Positions 19,859-29,464 of a stretch of 64,000 nucleotides of DNA are shown here, in pieces. Origin of the DNA: Sporocytophaga sp. Its GTDB lineage: Bacteria; Bacteroidota; Bacteroidia; Cytophagales; Cytophagaceae. The notes beneath the pieces are model-generated. The model searched no databases, was not told the origin of the DNA, and saw nothing but the letters and a program-made list of their open reading frames with translations. Each line of letters begins with the position of its first letter. The first letter of the stretch is position 1. Position numbers and translations under genes: made by a program. The stretch lies in assembly GCA_024707265.1 (NCBI GenBank), contig JANQAB010000004.1, positions 889,369 through 953,368 of the forward strand. The letters run 5' to 3'.

Positions 19859-21979
19859 ATGACCAGACTTATATTCACTTTCATCTTCACCCTGTTTTTA
19901 CAAAGTATTCTCTCCAACAATGCAGCCCTTGCACAAATGAATTCAGTAGTTCCCGGCGGAGACTGGAGAGATACGAACGGGAATCTTATATCAGCGACTG
20001 AAGGCGGAATCATAAACGTAGACGGTGTGTATTACCTCTGGGGTATGGACCGTTCAAAATCCAACTATACATTTGAAGGCATAAACCTCTATTCTTCCCC
20101 GGATCTTAAAAACTGGACTTTCGTTAATCAGATTCTTAAAAAAACTTCTCATGCTGAACTCAATAACGGAGCTGTTGTGGAACGGGCCAAGTTGTTACAC
20201 AATAAAAAGACCGGCCAGTTTATCATCTGGATGCATTATGAGGGATACAATGCCTACAGCGTTGCAGAAGTTGGCTATGCTACCTGTAATACCATCGGCG
20301 GTAACTATACTTTCCGCTCACATTTCAGACCTATGAATATTGACAGCAGAGATATCAATGTCTACCAGGATACGGATGGCAAGGCATATCTTATTTGTAC
20401 AACAAAAGGGAACCAGAATGTGAGCCTTTTTGAACTGGATGAAAATTATACCGGCATTGTAAAAGAAGTTTACAGAGGTTCGGCCAGTAATGATATGGAA
20501 TGTGAAGGGCATGCCATCATAAAGACCGGAGGATATTATTTCTGGCTCATGTCCTGGTGCACAGGCTGGGATTTCAACGATAATCGTTTTTTCTACTCGA
20601 GAACACTTGCAGGTCCGTGGACGAGTGGAGGAAATATTGCAGTCACGAATACTCATACTTATGAATCCCAGGTTGGTTTTGCAGTTCCTGTTGTCGGTAA
20701 GGAGACCACTACCTTTTTGTACATGGGAGATCGCTGGTCTGTCAACAATTTTGCGATGTCCAGGATCGTGCTTCTACCGATTACTGTTTCCGGAACAAAA
20801 CTTAGTGTAGGCTGGAATGATCAGTATAATATTGATACCAAAACCGGTGTATGGGCTCCTGGAGCTGCAAACTTTCAAAATGGAGTTTATAAAATCACAG
20901 CAAAACATTCAGGAAAAGTCTTGGACACTAACGGAAGCTCTGTTCAGCAACAGAATTATACCGGCTCATCTAGTCAGCATTGGAGAATTCAAAATCTGGG
21001 AGCTTCTTTTTTCAGAATCACCAATATCGAGAGTGGAAAAGTTATTGATATAAACGGAGCATCAAGAGATGCTGGAGCAAAGGCTATTCAGTACAACTGG
21101 AATGATGCCTATAATCAGAAATGGCAGATCATTGATTGCGGAGACGGATACCATAGATTGGTTAGTGTTAATACTTTGGGAAAAGCACTTCAGATATCCG
21201 GAGCATCAGATGCAGCAGGAGCCAATGCCGAATTGGGCGTCTTTAATTACAGCAACAACCAGTTATGGGAAATCAGCGCTGTAAGCGACAAAATTCAATC
21301 GGGTAACACCTACAGGATTGTTAACAGAACAAGCAATAAAGTTCTGGATGGTATTGCAGATCAGGTTGTGCAGAATAGTGCAGGAAATTCAGGAAGCCAG
21401 ATATGGGAAGTCACTGATCTGAGGAACGGTTATTATTCTATTGCCAATTCTCTGGATGGAAAGTTGTTAAGTAATGATCATTCTGTCACCAATCTGGATC
21501 CCATTGTGTTAAGTGATTCAGAGGATATATCATTTGCAGAAGAATGGCAGATCACGGATATGGGTAATGGCTATTTCAGTATCACTAACAGAATGAGCGG
21601 AAAGGTGCTTGACAACAAAGATGGTGAACTAACAGATGGTAACCCTGTAGTACAGTATTCTGATTATTCTTCCAACAACAACAATCAGCAGTGGAGTTTA
21701 CAGGCTGCGGATATTATAACCTCCGTTTCAGATTTTTCAGTCTCCTCACAAATAAAGGTTTATCCTAATCCTGCCAGAGAAAGAATACATGTATCTCTGG
21801 GAAATCTGAATGCCAGTAAAATTTCCCTTGTCGATTTGTGCGGAAAAGAAATTGTAACGGTATCAGGTATGTTACAAGGTGATCAGCACATTGAAACCGG
21901 CAAAGTGGGCAATGGCATTTATGTAATTGTAGTGGAAGGGGATGAGTTCAGGATCTCTTCAGGAATTGTGATAGAGTAA
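19859..21979 (+). CDS. GH43-like glycosidase with ricin-type lectin domains, T9SS-secreted
   Basis: A 706-residue secreted enzyme. Signal peptide to about residue 26 (ALA-QMN). Residues 30-330 form a five-bladed-propeller glycosidase of the GH43/GH117-like group: DWRDTNGNLISATEGG, GVYYLWG, SPDLKNW, RAKLLHNKKTGQFIIWMH, YQDTDGKAYLI, DMECEGHAI and FYSRTLAGPW. It most resembles the exo-galactanase type of GH43 (for which the usual N-terminal catalytic Asp is also replaced); Glu216 in CEGHAI is the best candidate acid. Two ricin B-type trefoil lectin domains (about 345-480 and 480-620, repeats of GKVLD and QKWQI/QQWSL) and a T9SS sorting domain (VYPNPARERIHV) follow. Likely target is a galactan side chain of pectin, by inference. 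Confidence 0.85.
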   Translation: MTRLIFTFIFTLFLQSILSNNAALAQMNSVVPGGDWRDTNGNLISATEGGIINVDGVYYLWGMDRSKSNYTFEGINLYSSPDLKNWTFVNQILKKTSHAELNNGAVVERAKLLHNKKTGQFIIWMHYEGYNAYSVAEVGYATCNTIGGNYTFRSHFRPMNIDSRDINVYQDTDGKAYLICTTKGNQNVSLFELDENYTGIVKEVYRGSASNDMECEGHAIIKTGGYYFWLMSWCTGWDFNDNRFFYSRTLAGPWTSGGNIAVTNTHTYESQVGFAVPVVGKETTTFLYMGDRWSVNNFAMSRIVLLPITVSGTKLSVGWNDQYNIDTKTGVWAPGAANFQNGVYKITAKHSGKVLDTNGSSVQQQNYTGSSSQHWRIQNLGASFFRITNIESGKVIDINGASRDAGAKAIQYNWNDAYNQKWQIIDCGDGYHRLVSVNTLGKALQISGASDAAGANAELGVFNYSNNQLWEISAVSDKIQSGNTYRIVNRTSNKVLDGIADQVVQNSAGNSGSQIWEVTDLRNGYYSIANSLDGKLLSNDHSVTNLDPIVLSDSEDISFAEEWQITDMGNGYFSITNRMSGKVLDNKDGELTDGNPVVQYSDYSSNNNNQQWSLQAADIITSVSDFSVSSQIKVYPNPARERIHVSLGNLNASKISLVDLCGKEIVTVSGMLQGDQHIETGKVGNGIYVIVVEGDEFRISSGIVIE

Positions 21980-22005
21980 TGGTTTATGTGAGTTTTAAGG
22001 GAGCG

Positions 22006-22035
22006 ATAATTAAAATGGCTGGCCATTTTAATTAT
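22006..22035 (+). terminator. Hairpin after the GH43-like gene
   Basis: A 14-bp perfect inverted repeat (22006-22019 with 22022-22035), 26 bp after the stop codon. It has no clear T tract. Confidence 0.55.
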
Positions 22036-22041
22036 TTGTAA

Positions 22042-22082
22042 TAAGTGGGTACAGTATATTATATATAGTGTGTACCCACTTA
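22042..22082. terminator. Second hairpin between convergent genes
   Basis: A 12-bp perfect stem (22042-22053 with 22071-22082) with a 17-base AT-rich loop, placed between the GH43-like gene (+) and the SYLF gene (-). It can serve either direction. Confidence 0.55.
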
Positions 22083-22144
22083 AAGCTCAGCATTCGTTCT
22101 GCCAATAGTTGCAGAGGTGTGAGGATGAGCTTACCAATATTATA

Positions 22145-22861
22145 TTAATCCTTCTTACGAGACTCCGGAGGACGTTGTTTTGAGGATTGGTTTTCCCTGT
22201 TCTCCTGATCCTCGCCTCCTTCTTCATTTTCATTTTCACTTTCACCTTTTGCCCCTTCGGTTGTACGCATCTTTCCAAGCACTGTTGGTTTGAAGACGAA
22301 CTTCTGTATACCTATGTCCAAATCCAGAAGCATACCGCCTTCGTTGAATACAAAGGCTACAGTACCTGCTCCGAATCCTTTTGAAGCCTGCGCTCCGGCT
22401 TTCACGATAGCGACTCCTGCATCAGCAGCAAATGAGTATTTACCGGCCTTGAATTGTTTCCAGGTCTCTTCGTTGTTGAAGACGATCATTTGGTGAAAGT
22501 TTGTTCCACCTACCTGTACACCAAGGGTGACCTTACCTATTCCTGCATAGCCGATTACGCGGTCTTTCACAAATACTTCACCAACACCATAGTCCCCGCC
22601 GAGTACCAGAGATGCACTACCAATAGCAGGAATTACTGCGAAACCATATGATTTTTCAAGCAATTCCTTAACAGAAGGCTGTTTCTCCTGTAAAATGTTC
22701 ATGGCAGCTATACATTCTGAGTGTAGTGTACGTCCGAGCTTGGCATCCTTTTCAAGGGCTTGAAAAGGGCCGTGCTTTCCGACTTTTTCACCGAACTCAC
22801 TGGCCTTGTCACTAAGTTTATCTTTCAGTTTATTCCATTTTTCTTTAATTCCTAATTCCAT
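22145..22861 (-). CDS. SYLF/Ysc84-type lipid-binding domain protein
   Basis: A 238-residue protein with a central SYLF domain (about residues 50-205): KSYGFAVIPAIG, VLGGDYGVGEVFV, KVTLGVQVGGTNFHQMIVF, GKYSFAADAGVAIVKAGAQ, GFGAGTVAFVFNEGGMLLDLDIG. SYLF proteins bind phosphoinositides or other anionic lipids and, in bacteria, are mostly envelope-associated. There is no signal peptide; the N-terminus is a charged amphipathic helix (EKWNKLKDKLSDKASEFGEKV) and the C-terminal 35 residues are a low-complexity Glu/Asn/Gln tail resembling those of the two paralogues at 14651 and 15921. The shared tail style suggests the three may act in one context, though they are about 5 kb apart. Confidence 0.9.
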   Translation of the reverse strand: MELGIKEKWNKLKDKLSDKASEFGEKVGKHGPFQALEKDAKLGRTLHSECIAAMNILQEKQPSVKELLEKSYGFAVIPAIGSASLVLGGDYGVGEVFVKDRVIGYAGIGKVTLGVQVGGTNFHQMIVFNNEETWKQFKAGKYSFAADAGVAIVKAGAQASKGFGAGTVAFVFNEGGMLLDLDIGIQKFVFKPTVLGKMRTTEGAKGESENENEEGGEDQENRENQSSKQRPPESRKKD

Positions 22862-22967
22862 ATAATTCTCCTTTCCATTTTCATCTTACCCCTACTAATT
22901 CTCAACAAATTTCAGGCACTTATAATTTTCTATATTCATTATTTCATTATTGTAGCGGACAGGGAAC

Positions 22968-23010
22968 TAAAGTAAAAAGTTAAAAGTCAAAAGTTTAAAG
23001 TTGAAATTCC
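22968..23010. repeat. A-rich AAAGTTAAAAG-type repeat
   Basis: A short cluster of AAAAGTTAAAAGTC-like units, the same family as 15472-15720. Confidence 0.6.
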
Positions 23011-23107
23011 CCAATAAAGGGCAGTTGATAGAAGTATGAAGGTAATAATCAAAATGCCCAAACTGTTCTTTGTCAGTTGGGGTTAAAGTGTGAGAGTCCA
23101 CATCAAA

Positions 23108-23368
23108 TTAGCTTCTCAGAGCTTTTTCTTTATCTTGGGCGGAGGTAATAACCTTTATTACTTCATAATCAACAGTCCTTTGTTCATATTCACCCATTCC
23201 TGCATTTTTTTCATCTGAATCACTTTCCATTACTTGATAACAGGTGGTTAAGTTTTCATCAATCCAGCTATTATTGTAATGGACTCCTTCAGGAATTTTT
23301 CGTCCGGCTTTATCAAGTTCCTGATATATTTCTTTTGCTTTTCAAGGGTGGAAGCGTTCAATAATCAT
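23108..23368 (-). pseudogene. DUF3303-like small protein, broken
   Basis: A minus-strand frame of 87 codons reads MIIERFHP, a TGA stop, then KAKEIYQELDKAGRKIPEGV, NSWIDENL, CYQVMES and VDYEVIKVITSA, the pattern of DUF3303 proteins (length, GRKIPEGV, W.DE.L, CYQVME). Three lesions break it: the TGA (one change from GGA, which would give the expected Gly), a T7 run at 23205-23211 that is one base too long, and a one-base loss further on that restores the frame (KMQEWVNMNKG would lie between). Whether all are real or some are sequencing errors cannot be told. Function of the family is unknown. Confidence 0.75.
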
Positions 23369-23539
23369 ATAAAGCCTAATGATAAGTTTTATCATTGGTT
23401 GAAAAAAAAGAAATTTAGTTGTAAAGTGTTGAATACAAAAAATGTTGTGGAGTGATTGTGCAAAAAAAATGGACAATGGCTTTTAAAGTATTATATGAAG
23501 TTATATAACAATACTCTTTTCTGAGAGTTTGCAACATGC

Positions 23540-24472
23540 ATGAGACAGGTTTTAAGAACTGTTTTTATTATTGGAGTATTGGTTTTCGAATTTGCATCTT
23601 CAGCAAAAGCTCAACAAAATTGTTTGCCTGGTTTTGCCGGACTTATGTGTGGTAGTCAATCAGATCCTGGTATTTTTGGTATTGCCTATGGTTGGGGAAT
23701 GGATGTTAATAAGGTAGCTGACAGAAACGGCAAAATATATTCTTTCCCTAATGGGGACGTGCTACATTTAAAAGCTCCTTCCTTAAGTATAGTTGTTGTT
23801 ACCAGGAAGAAAATACTTGGTGGGAATTACAGTTTTTCTGTAGCAGGAGCGATCTGTAATTCCCGACTCGAAACTCCCAACATTATCAGTGCAAATGAAT
23901 CTTATCCTTATGGAATTACTTCTACCTACATACAGCCCTTCAGTCTAGGATGGAGAACATCATGTGCTGATTTTATTGCAGGTTATGCGGTTTATATTCC
24001 TACAGGTAAATGGGTCTGGCGAGGCCAACATAATTATGGTTTGGGAATGTGGACACAGGAGTTCAATATTGGTACAACTGTTTACCTGAATCATAAAAAA
24101 AATATTCATTTTGCAATAGAAGCCAACTACGACATCAATAGTAAAAAGAAAGGAGTTTCTTATCGAACCGGTTGGCCTCTGACATTACAGGGGGGGCTGG
24201 GAACTAACTATGGTAATCCGGACAAGCTATTAAGTGGCTGGCTCGGAGTCGCAGGATTTGCACAATGGATTACAGTAAGAACAAAGTATGATTTAGACTT
24301 AGGTCCCATCGATGGTCCATATGCCCATATTTATGGGTTAGGTCCGGAGCTGGTTGTATTAAAAGGCGGACTTACATTTCGTTACTTAATAGAGTTTGGA
24401 GCTAAAAGCAATTATGCAGGATCGATCTGGTGTGTGATGTTGAATTGGCAGATAAAAAAGTTGAATGCTTAA
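23540..24472 (+). CDS. Outer-membrane beta-barrel, MetA-pathway (phenol-degradation) transporter-like
   Basis: A 310-residue protein with a signal peptide (cut after SAKA, about residue 24) and repeated amphipathic beta strands in the pattern of the MetA-pathway/phenol-degradation outer-membrane family: LHLKAPSLSIVVVTRKKILGG, FIAGYAVYIPTGKW, GLGMWTQEFNIGTTVYL, HFAIEANYDIN and ITVRTKYDLDLG. Members are putative barrels for hydrophobic compounds, but the role is rarely shown. The N-terminus after cleavage has a Cys-containing loop (NCLPGFAGLMCG). It is monocistronic. No aromatic-degradation genes are nearby, so the family name should not be read as substrate evidence. Confidence 0.82.
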   Translation: MRQVLRTVFIIGVLVFEFASSAKAQQNCLPGFAGLMCGSQSDPGIFGIAYGWGMDVNKVADRNGKIYSFPNGDVLHLKAPSLSIVVVTRKKILGGNYSFSVAGAICNSRLETPNIISANESYPYGITSTYIQPFSLGWRTSCADFIAGYAVYIPTGKWVWRGQHNYGLGMWTQEFNIGTTVYLNHKKNIHFAIEANYDINSKKKGVSYRTGWPLTLQGGLGTNYGNPDKLLSGWLGVAGFAQWITVRTKYDLDLGPIDGPYAHIYGLGPELVVLKGGLTFRYLIEFGAKSNYAGSIWCVMLNWQIKKLNA

Positions 24473-24510
24473 AGTCAAATGTTTAATGCGAAAAGCTAAA
24501 AGTTTATGCT
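24468..24510. repeat. A-rich AAAGTCAAATG/GCGAAAAGCTAAAAG-type repeat
   Basis: A short copy of the A-rich family just after the barrel gene stop. Confidence 0.5.
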
Positions 24511-24531
24511 GGGAGGTAGTAATCATTTAAT

Positions 24532-24816
24532 TTATTTTGGATAGTAAATCAACAAATCTATCATCACATAGGAAAAAAATATCAGAATCAGAAAAGTACT
24601 CCAGACAATTCCTGAGGCAATAAGGGAAATATGAGGTTTGTATACTTTAAATTTTGCCTTAACCCTTAGACAAATTATAGTAACAATAACAACAATTATA
24701 ATATCAAGGTAATAGTACTCTGGTATCGGAAGGAAAAATTTAAAGAATATAAAATATACAATGAGACTTCCTATGAAAACAAGCACCGAAGTATTCTTTT
24801 TTAGTTTACTTTCCAT
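24532..24816 (-). CDS. Small membrane protein, 94 residues
   Basis: I do not recognise this family. It has three to four hydrophobic segments (VLVFIGSLIVYFIFFKFFL, YYLDIIIVVIVTIICLRV, IASGIVWSTFLILIFF and a C-terminal one) with a short charged N-terminus, so an inner-membrane location is predicted. It starts 11 bp after the cytochrome c gene on the same strand and is therefore probably co-transcribed with it. Confidence 0.7.
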   Translation of the reverse strand: MESKLKKNTSVLVFIGSLIVYFIFFKFFLPIPEYYYLDIIIVVIVTIICLRVKAKFKVYKPHISLIASGIVWSTFLILIFFSYVMIDLLIYYPK

Positions 24817-24827
24817 ACAGATTGGTA

Positions 24828-26422
24828 CTATTGTTCTGTCATAATTGGGTTACATTCTATATAATTGATAATATCTCTTATATTATTCTCTGACAATTCA
24901 GGGAATGATTTCATCTCTGCCATACCGTATTGATTATACAATTCAACTGCATATCGATCTCCACTTCCTATCACTTTCTGTGAATTCTGAACAACCGAAA
25001 CTATCCATTTCATACTTCTTCTTCTCGATATCCCTTTTAACGCCGGACCAACTAATTCTTTTGTCAAGGCATGACATGGAGAACAGTTAGCCTTGAATAA
25101 TCGAGATCCGTTTGCATATTCCTCTTTATGTCCGCAGTCACATGGAAAAGCTTTCATCTTTAATTGCTCCATGAATTCACGTTCACGAAGCAATTGTTGC
25201 TGTCTTTGCTTTTCTTTGTAAAAAACCTTCTGATAATTCAGATCAAGGAATATGCTATTCTCTTTTTTATAATTTCTGTTGAACTGAGCTAAGTTTTCTC
25301 TCAGGGTTGAATCGTCAATGGACTTAAGATTTAACTCAACATTTACTTTTTCCCGAGCAACGAAATATTGAATTCCGTAAAATGGTTTTTCATCTTTATA
25401 TGCAACCCCGATAGCTACTGCTGGTTGGTCTTTAATTAATAATAAAATATTGTCCTGGTTATATGGATGATCAAAATGAATCCTGTCTTTGGTGTTCAAG
25501 GCAAAGATGCTTTTAATATTTTGATTTATAATATAGACATAAGCTCTGTCAAAGGTGTTACCATCTTTAACCACTACATTCTTCTCTCCCCGTATTGTGG
25601 AGGAAAGAACTTCTTTGTCAATATTTACCCATCCCTGGTGAGTAAGTTTAAATCCGAATTTATTCATCCTATAGTGAAACCTTTTAGTCAGAAGCTTATC
25701 ATATTCATTTCTTATTTTTTCTGCTTTTTCATCTTCTTTTTCCAATTTTTCAGCATAGCTCTTCCTGATTTTATCAAGTTCTTTTTCCGTCTTCTTTAAT
25801 TGTTGATGGTAGAAGTCAGCGAGCTTTTTAACAATTCTGTCGTCGGTTTTTACTTTGGTTAACTTCTCTTTGGCAAACTGTTTAAAACGCTGTTCTAATT
25901 CCGGTTTTTCTTTTAAAGCTACCGCTGCCAGGCTGTCACATTCCCAAAGATTGCGATCCAGGTTGTTGATATAAATGTCTAATACCTCTGATCACAGGTT
26001 TTAAAAATTACTTTTAGTAGTGATACAAACTCTCTGGTAGAGATCAGGGTATTGTTAAACTGTTTTGATTTAAGAACCTTTATAGATGCAGGTTTAATTC
26101 CACAATCAGAGCAAGAGTGATTGAAAAAACTGTCAGTAAGCGCTTCTGATTGATTATCCAGTGAATAATAAAAACTGTCAATAAGTGCTTTTGTGGTTGT
26201 TTTATAGTTTCTGAAGGGCATACCCTGAGCTACTGTAGATTCAAATTCTTCAGGATAAAAATCAAGCAATTCCAGATCGACGGGGACTAACCATTTTTCC
26301 ATTGGTTTCGGATCTTGCCAGCGAATTTTACCATCTTTATTTCTCACTCCTTTGTATACCATGAACCCTTCTATCTCATTGCTGACAGGAGATTCAAAAT
26401 ATATTGGATTGTTTGGATTCAC
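24828..26422 (-). CDS. Protein with C-terminal cytochrome c domain, frameshifted
   Basis: Two adjacent minus-strand frames join into about 531 residues. The first (from GTG at 26422) starts NPNNPIYFESPVSNEIEG and carries a Cys pair (CSDC); it runs out at 25981. The second continues from 25990, open all the way (EVLDIYINNLDRN, a coiled-coil Lys/Glu region, KFGFKLTHQGWVNID) to a cytochrome c domain with CSPCH haem motif, GPALKGIS and a distal Met (AEMKSFPELS). One missing base near 25990-25995 explains the break (TCDQ to EVLD). It is likely periplasmic, but no signal peptide is visible at the GTG; the upstream open region to the stop at 26498 offers no better start. A redox role in the envelope is inferred. 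The small membrane protein follows 11 bp downstream. Confidence 0.75.
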
Positions 26423-26489
26423 ATGAATGTTCTTTTCGTTGTTAAAAAAGAAGTTAAAAGAAGAATTAAGATGAGGATTATCAAAAGTT

Positions 26490-26807
26490 TTATCTCCTCA
26501 TATTTCCTTTAATTTTTCCTTTGTTATCCCAGTGACTCTTTATAATTTTTGTTTTGTCTCGTTCTTTTATTCTCCTCACAAAACATTCGCCAACAATATT
26601 CCCGTCGTCTCTTCTGGAACCGATAAATAATGTAACAGGTTCTCCGTATTCATTGGTGAAAAAGGTTATATCATTTCCACGAAACACATCATCAATCCTA
26701 GATGATGGAGTATATCGTTTATTAAGCTTGGCTTCAAGATCTTTTCCAATCCCTTTGCTGATTTTTTCTTTTTTTAACAAATGAGCTTCGTCTTTCCAGT
26801 CTTTCAT
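26490..26807 (-). CDS. Hypothetical protein, 105 residues
   Basis: A small basic protein with start ATG (MKDWKDEAHLLKKEK). The region GEPVTLFIGSRRDDGNIVGECFVRRI and SHWDNKGK look like folded beta strands. I do not recognise the family. It ends just before the cytochrome c gene frame on the same strand and may belong to that transcription unit. Confidence 0.65.
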   Translation of the reverse strand: MKDWKDEAHLLKKEKISKGIGKDLEAKLNKRYTPSSRIDDVFRGNDITFFTNEYGEPVTLFIGSRRDDGNIVGECFVRRIKERDKTKIIKSHWDNKGKIKGNMRR

Positions 26808-27085
26808 ATCTTTCTCTTTGGGTATATAACAAAAGCAAAAGCACTTTCTTTCTTATAGTTTATGGAAATCCGGATAGCATAAGAAGTTGTTGACGGGAAC
26901 TATATTGAAATTTCCAGATGTGACACTTTAAGGAATAAGTAAATCCTTAAATCCTGTAAGTAAATCAGAATTTCTTTGACGCCAGTTTTAAAAATTTCTA
27001 TTTTTTTTAATTAAACAAGTTACTTTTCGATTCGAATGATTGTATTCTTCCTTAAAATACTATTGGGAGGTATAAATTATTTTAA
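26808..27085. other. Divergent intergenic region upstream of the pectinesterase
   Basis: AT-rich, with a GGGAGG ribosome-binding-like sequence at 27064-27069 preceding the pectinesterase start. No clear promoter pair is assigned. Confidence 0.35.
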
Positions 27086-29314
27086 ATGAAATATTTAAAA
27101 AATAAAAAGCATATCCAATTGAGGATAGTGAAGCTAGTTCTGTTTCTGGGTCTTTTTTTTATTTTCACATTCAGCAACATTGCACAAACATTGGTACCCG
27201 CGAATAATTCTGTAAATGTGAGCAATGACATGCAGTTTAAGCTCACCTTTTCTGCAACACCTACTTTGCAAAGGTCAGGAAAAATAAGTTTGTATAAATC
27301 AAACGGAACTATAGTAGAAACAATTGATCTTTCCCAAATGCCTTCCGGAACGCCAATGTCTGCAACCTGGCCCTGGACAGAGACCCTTAACGGAACAACG
27401 ATCAGAGTTATTCCGGTGACTGTTGATGGTAAGTCTGTCTATTTCAGATTCTCAATCAATGCTATGAACTTTAGCACTGGTTATTATATAACTGTCGATA
27501 AATCTGTTTTATCAAATGCTTCCTCACTTGGTTTCAATGGGATTACGGCGAACAACTGGAGTTTTACAACAAGATCCAAACCTGTTGCAGATTTGGAATA
27601 CACTGTATCAGCAGACGGAACCGGAGACTTTGCAACGCTTCAGGGTGTTTTGAATTTCCTACCCACAGGTAATGCTAATGCTAAGATATTAGTGAAAAAT
27701 GGAACGTATATCGGACTAGCCTTTATCAAGGGTAAGAATAAATTTACCATAGAAGGAGAAAGCAAATCGGGAGTAATTATCAAGGGGTATAACAATTCTA
27801 ATTTAAACGCAAGTACGCATTGGAGATCTGTAGTGAATATTCAGGGTGATGATATCAATCTGATAAGCCTTACTTTTATCAATACAACCCCAAACGGAGG
27901 AACTCAGGCAGAAGCTTTGAAAGCAAACGGAGCCAGAATAGTTATTGCGAACTGTGATTTTTATAGTTTTCAGGATACTGTTTTGTTGGAAGGAAAAATC
28001 TATGTTAAGGACTGTATGCTGGAAGGGGATGTAGATTTTATTTGGGGTACAGGAACAGTTTTTTTCCAGTCATGTGAAATCAGAGCCAATGATAACGGTG
28101 GTTACAATGTTATGGCCAGAAACAATAACGCTGTTCATGGCTATGCCTTTGCGGATTGTAAACTTACGCGGACCTCTTCAGCCACTACTACACAATATTT
28201 GGGTAGAGATGCAGGAGCCAGTTATCCATATGCTGAGATTGTTTATCTCAATTGTACTCTTGGGCCCCATATTCCGGCAGTAGGATGGAGTTTAAACAGT
28301 TCTATAGATGCATCTAATATTATTTTCGCAGAATACAGAAGTGTTAATGAATCAGGGGCATTGATAAATACTTCCGGAAGAAATTCTAAATCCAAACAGC
28401 TCACTGCAAGTCAGGCGGCTCAGTATAGAGACCTGAACTGGTTTTTTAATGGTTGGGTTCCTGTTGTGCCGGCTTATGGTCTTAAAGATTGTGCAGGAGT
28501 TACAGGTGGTTCAGCCTTTATAGATGATTGCGGTATATGCGTTGGTGGCAATACAGGTAAAACAGGATGTGTTAAAGATTGCAACGGTGTGACAAACGGA
28601 ACGGCAAACCTCGATATTTGCGGGCGCTGCATAGGAGGGACAACAGGCAAAACCGCCTGCTCATCAGTAGGCGAGGCAGAAGATGAAGCCTGTAGTTTTG
28701 ATGGAGTTCTTGAATCCAAAAATGTAGGCTTTTTTGGGACAGCATATATCAATGTAGACAATGCCGTTGGAACAAAGATTGTATTCTCAATTAATGCGGT
28801 CACTTCAGGCAATAAAACCATCAGTTTCAGATATGCCAATGGGGGAGCTAATGACAGGCAGGCTACAATTATATTGGATGGTAATGCTTTAAATTCCACA
28901 TTAAGTTTTCCTAGTACAGGAGAATTTACTATCTATAAAGCAGTAGATCTAACTTTAAACTTAAGTTCCGGTTCTCATTTTCTTGAACTTGTTTCTGTAA
29001 CAACTGATGGACTTGCCAATATAGATCAGATAGGATATGTAAGTGCTGACATAAGCAAAGTCAGCTGTGAAGAAGTTGTGACTTCCATTGCTGATGAAAG
29101 TATTGCACAATTTATTGTTATATATCCCAATCCAAGTCAGAGTAGTTTCCATATTCAGGTTTCAGTACCTATGAGTATAGAGATTATAAATGCCGAAGGT
29201 AAAAAAATAAATACGTTTGACAATGTCACAGAACTTGAATTTGGCAATGATTTAAAGCCTGGATTTTATTTTGCAAAGTTTCAAAACAAAGTATATAAGT
29301 TTGTGAAATATTAA
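27086..29314 (+). CDS. Pectin methylesterase (CE8), T9SS-secreted
   Basis: A 742-residue secreted enzyme that removes methyl esters from homogalacturonan. Signal peptide (to about residue 34), a Big_5-type Ig domain (35-165), then the CE8 right-handed beta-helix with its conserved residues: QDTV with Asp297, GDVDFIWG with nucleophile Asp317 and LGRDAG with Arg374. The Asp-Asp spacing of 20 residues is as in known enzymes. After this come Cys-rich DxCG.C.GG segments (about 470-530, TSP3-like), a CBM6/35-like domain (EAEDEACSF to SADIS) and a C-terminal T9SS sorting domain (IYPNPSQSSFHI). It fits with the GH43-like enzyme as a second pectin-directed activity. Monocistronic, ending in the hairpin at 29411. 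Confidence 0.94.
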   Translation: MKYLKNKKHIQLRIVKLVLFLGLFFIFTFSNIAQTLVPANNSVNVSNDMQFKLTFSATPTLQRSGKISLYKSNGTIVETIDLSQMPSGTPMSATWPWTETLNGTTIRVIPVTVDGKSVYFRFSINAMNFSTGYYITVDKSVLSNASSLGFNGITANNWSFTTRSKPVADLEYTVSADGTGDFATLQGVLNFLPTGNANAKILVKNGTYIGLAFIKGKNKFTIEGESKSGVIIKGYNNSNLNASTHWRSVVNIQGDDINLISLTFINTTPNGGTQAEALKANGARIVIANCDFYSFQDTVLLEGKIYVKDCMLEGDVDFIWGTGTVFFQSCEIRANDNGGYNVMARNNNAVHGYAFADCKLTRTSSATTTQYLGRDAGASYPYAEIVYLNCTLGPHIPAVGWSLNSSIDASNIIFAEYRSVNESGALINTSGRNSKSKQLTASQAAQYRDLNWFFNGWVPVVPAYGLKDCAGVTGGSAFIDDCGICVGGNTGKTGCVKDCNGVTNGTANLDICGRCIGGTTGKTACSSVGEAEDEACSFDGVLESKNVGFFGTAYINVDNAVGTKIVFSINAVTSGNKTISFRYANGGANDRQATIILDGNALNSTLSFPSTGEFTIYKAVDLTLNLSSGSHFLELVSVTTDGLANIDQIGYVSADISKVSCEEVVTSIADESIAQFIVIYPNPSQSSFHIQVSVPMSIEIINAEGKKINTFDNVTELEFGNDLKPGFYFAKFQNKVYKFVKY

Positions 29315-29410
29315 GGAATTTAAAAATATTTAGGTAAAAGAATACACAATAGGAAAACCTTGGTATTATTATAAATATTGATCTGTAAATATATCAGTCT
29401 ATAAAATAAA

Positions 29411-29438
29411 AAATCCGGAAAAGACCTTTTCCGGATTT
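29411..29438. terminator. Bidirectional terminator
   Basis: A 13-bp perfect stem (29411-29423 with 29426-29438) between the convergent pectinesterase and barrel genes. Confidence 0.8.
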
Positions 29439-29464
29439 ATAATAGTAAAGGATAATGATATTTG

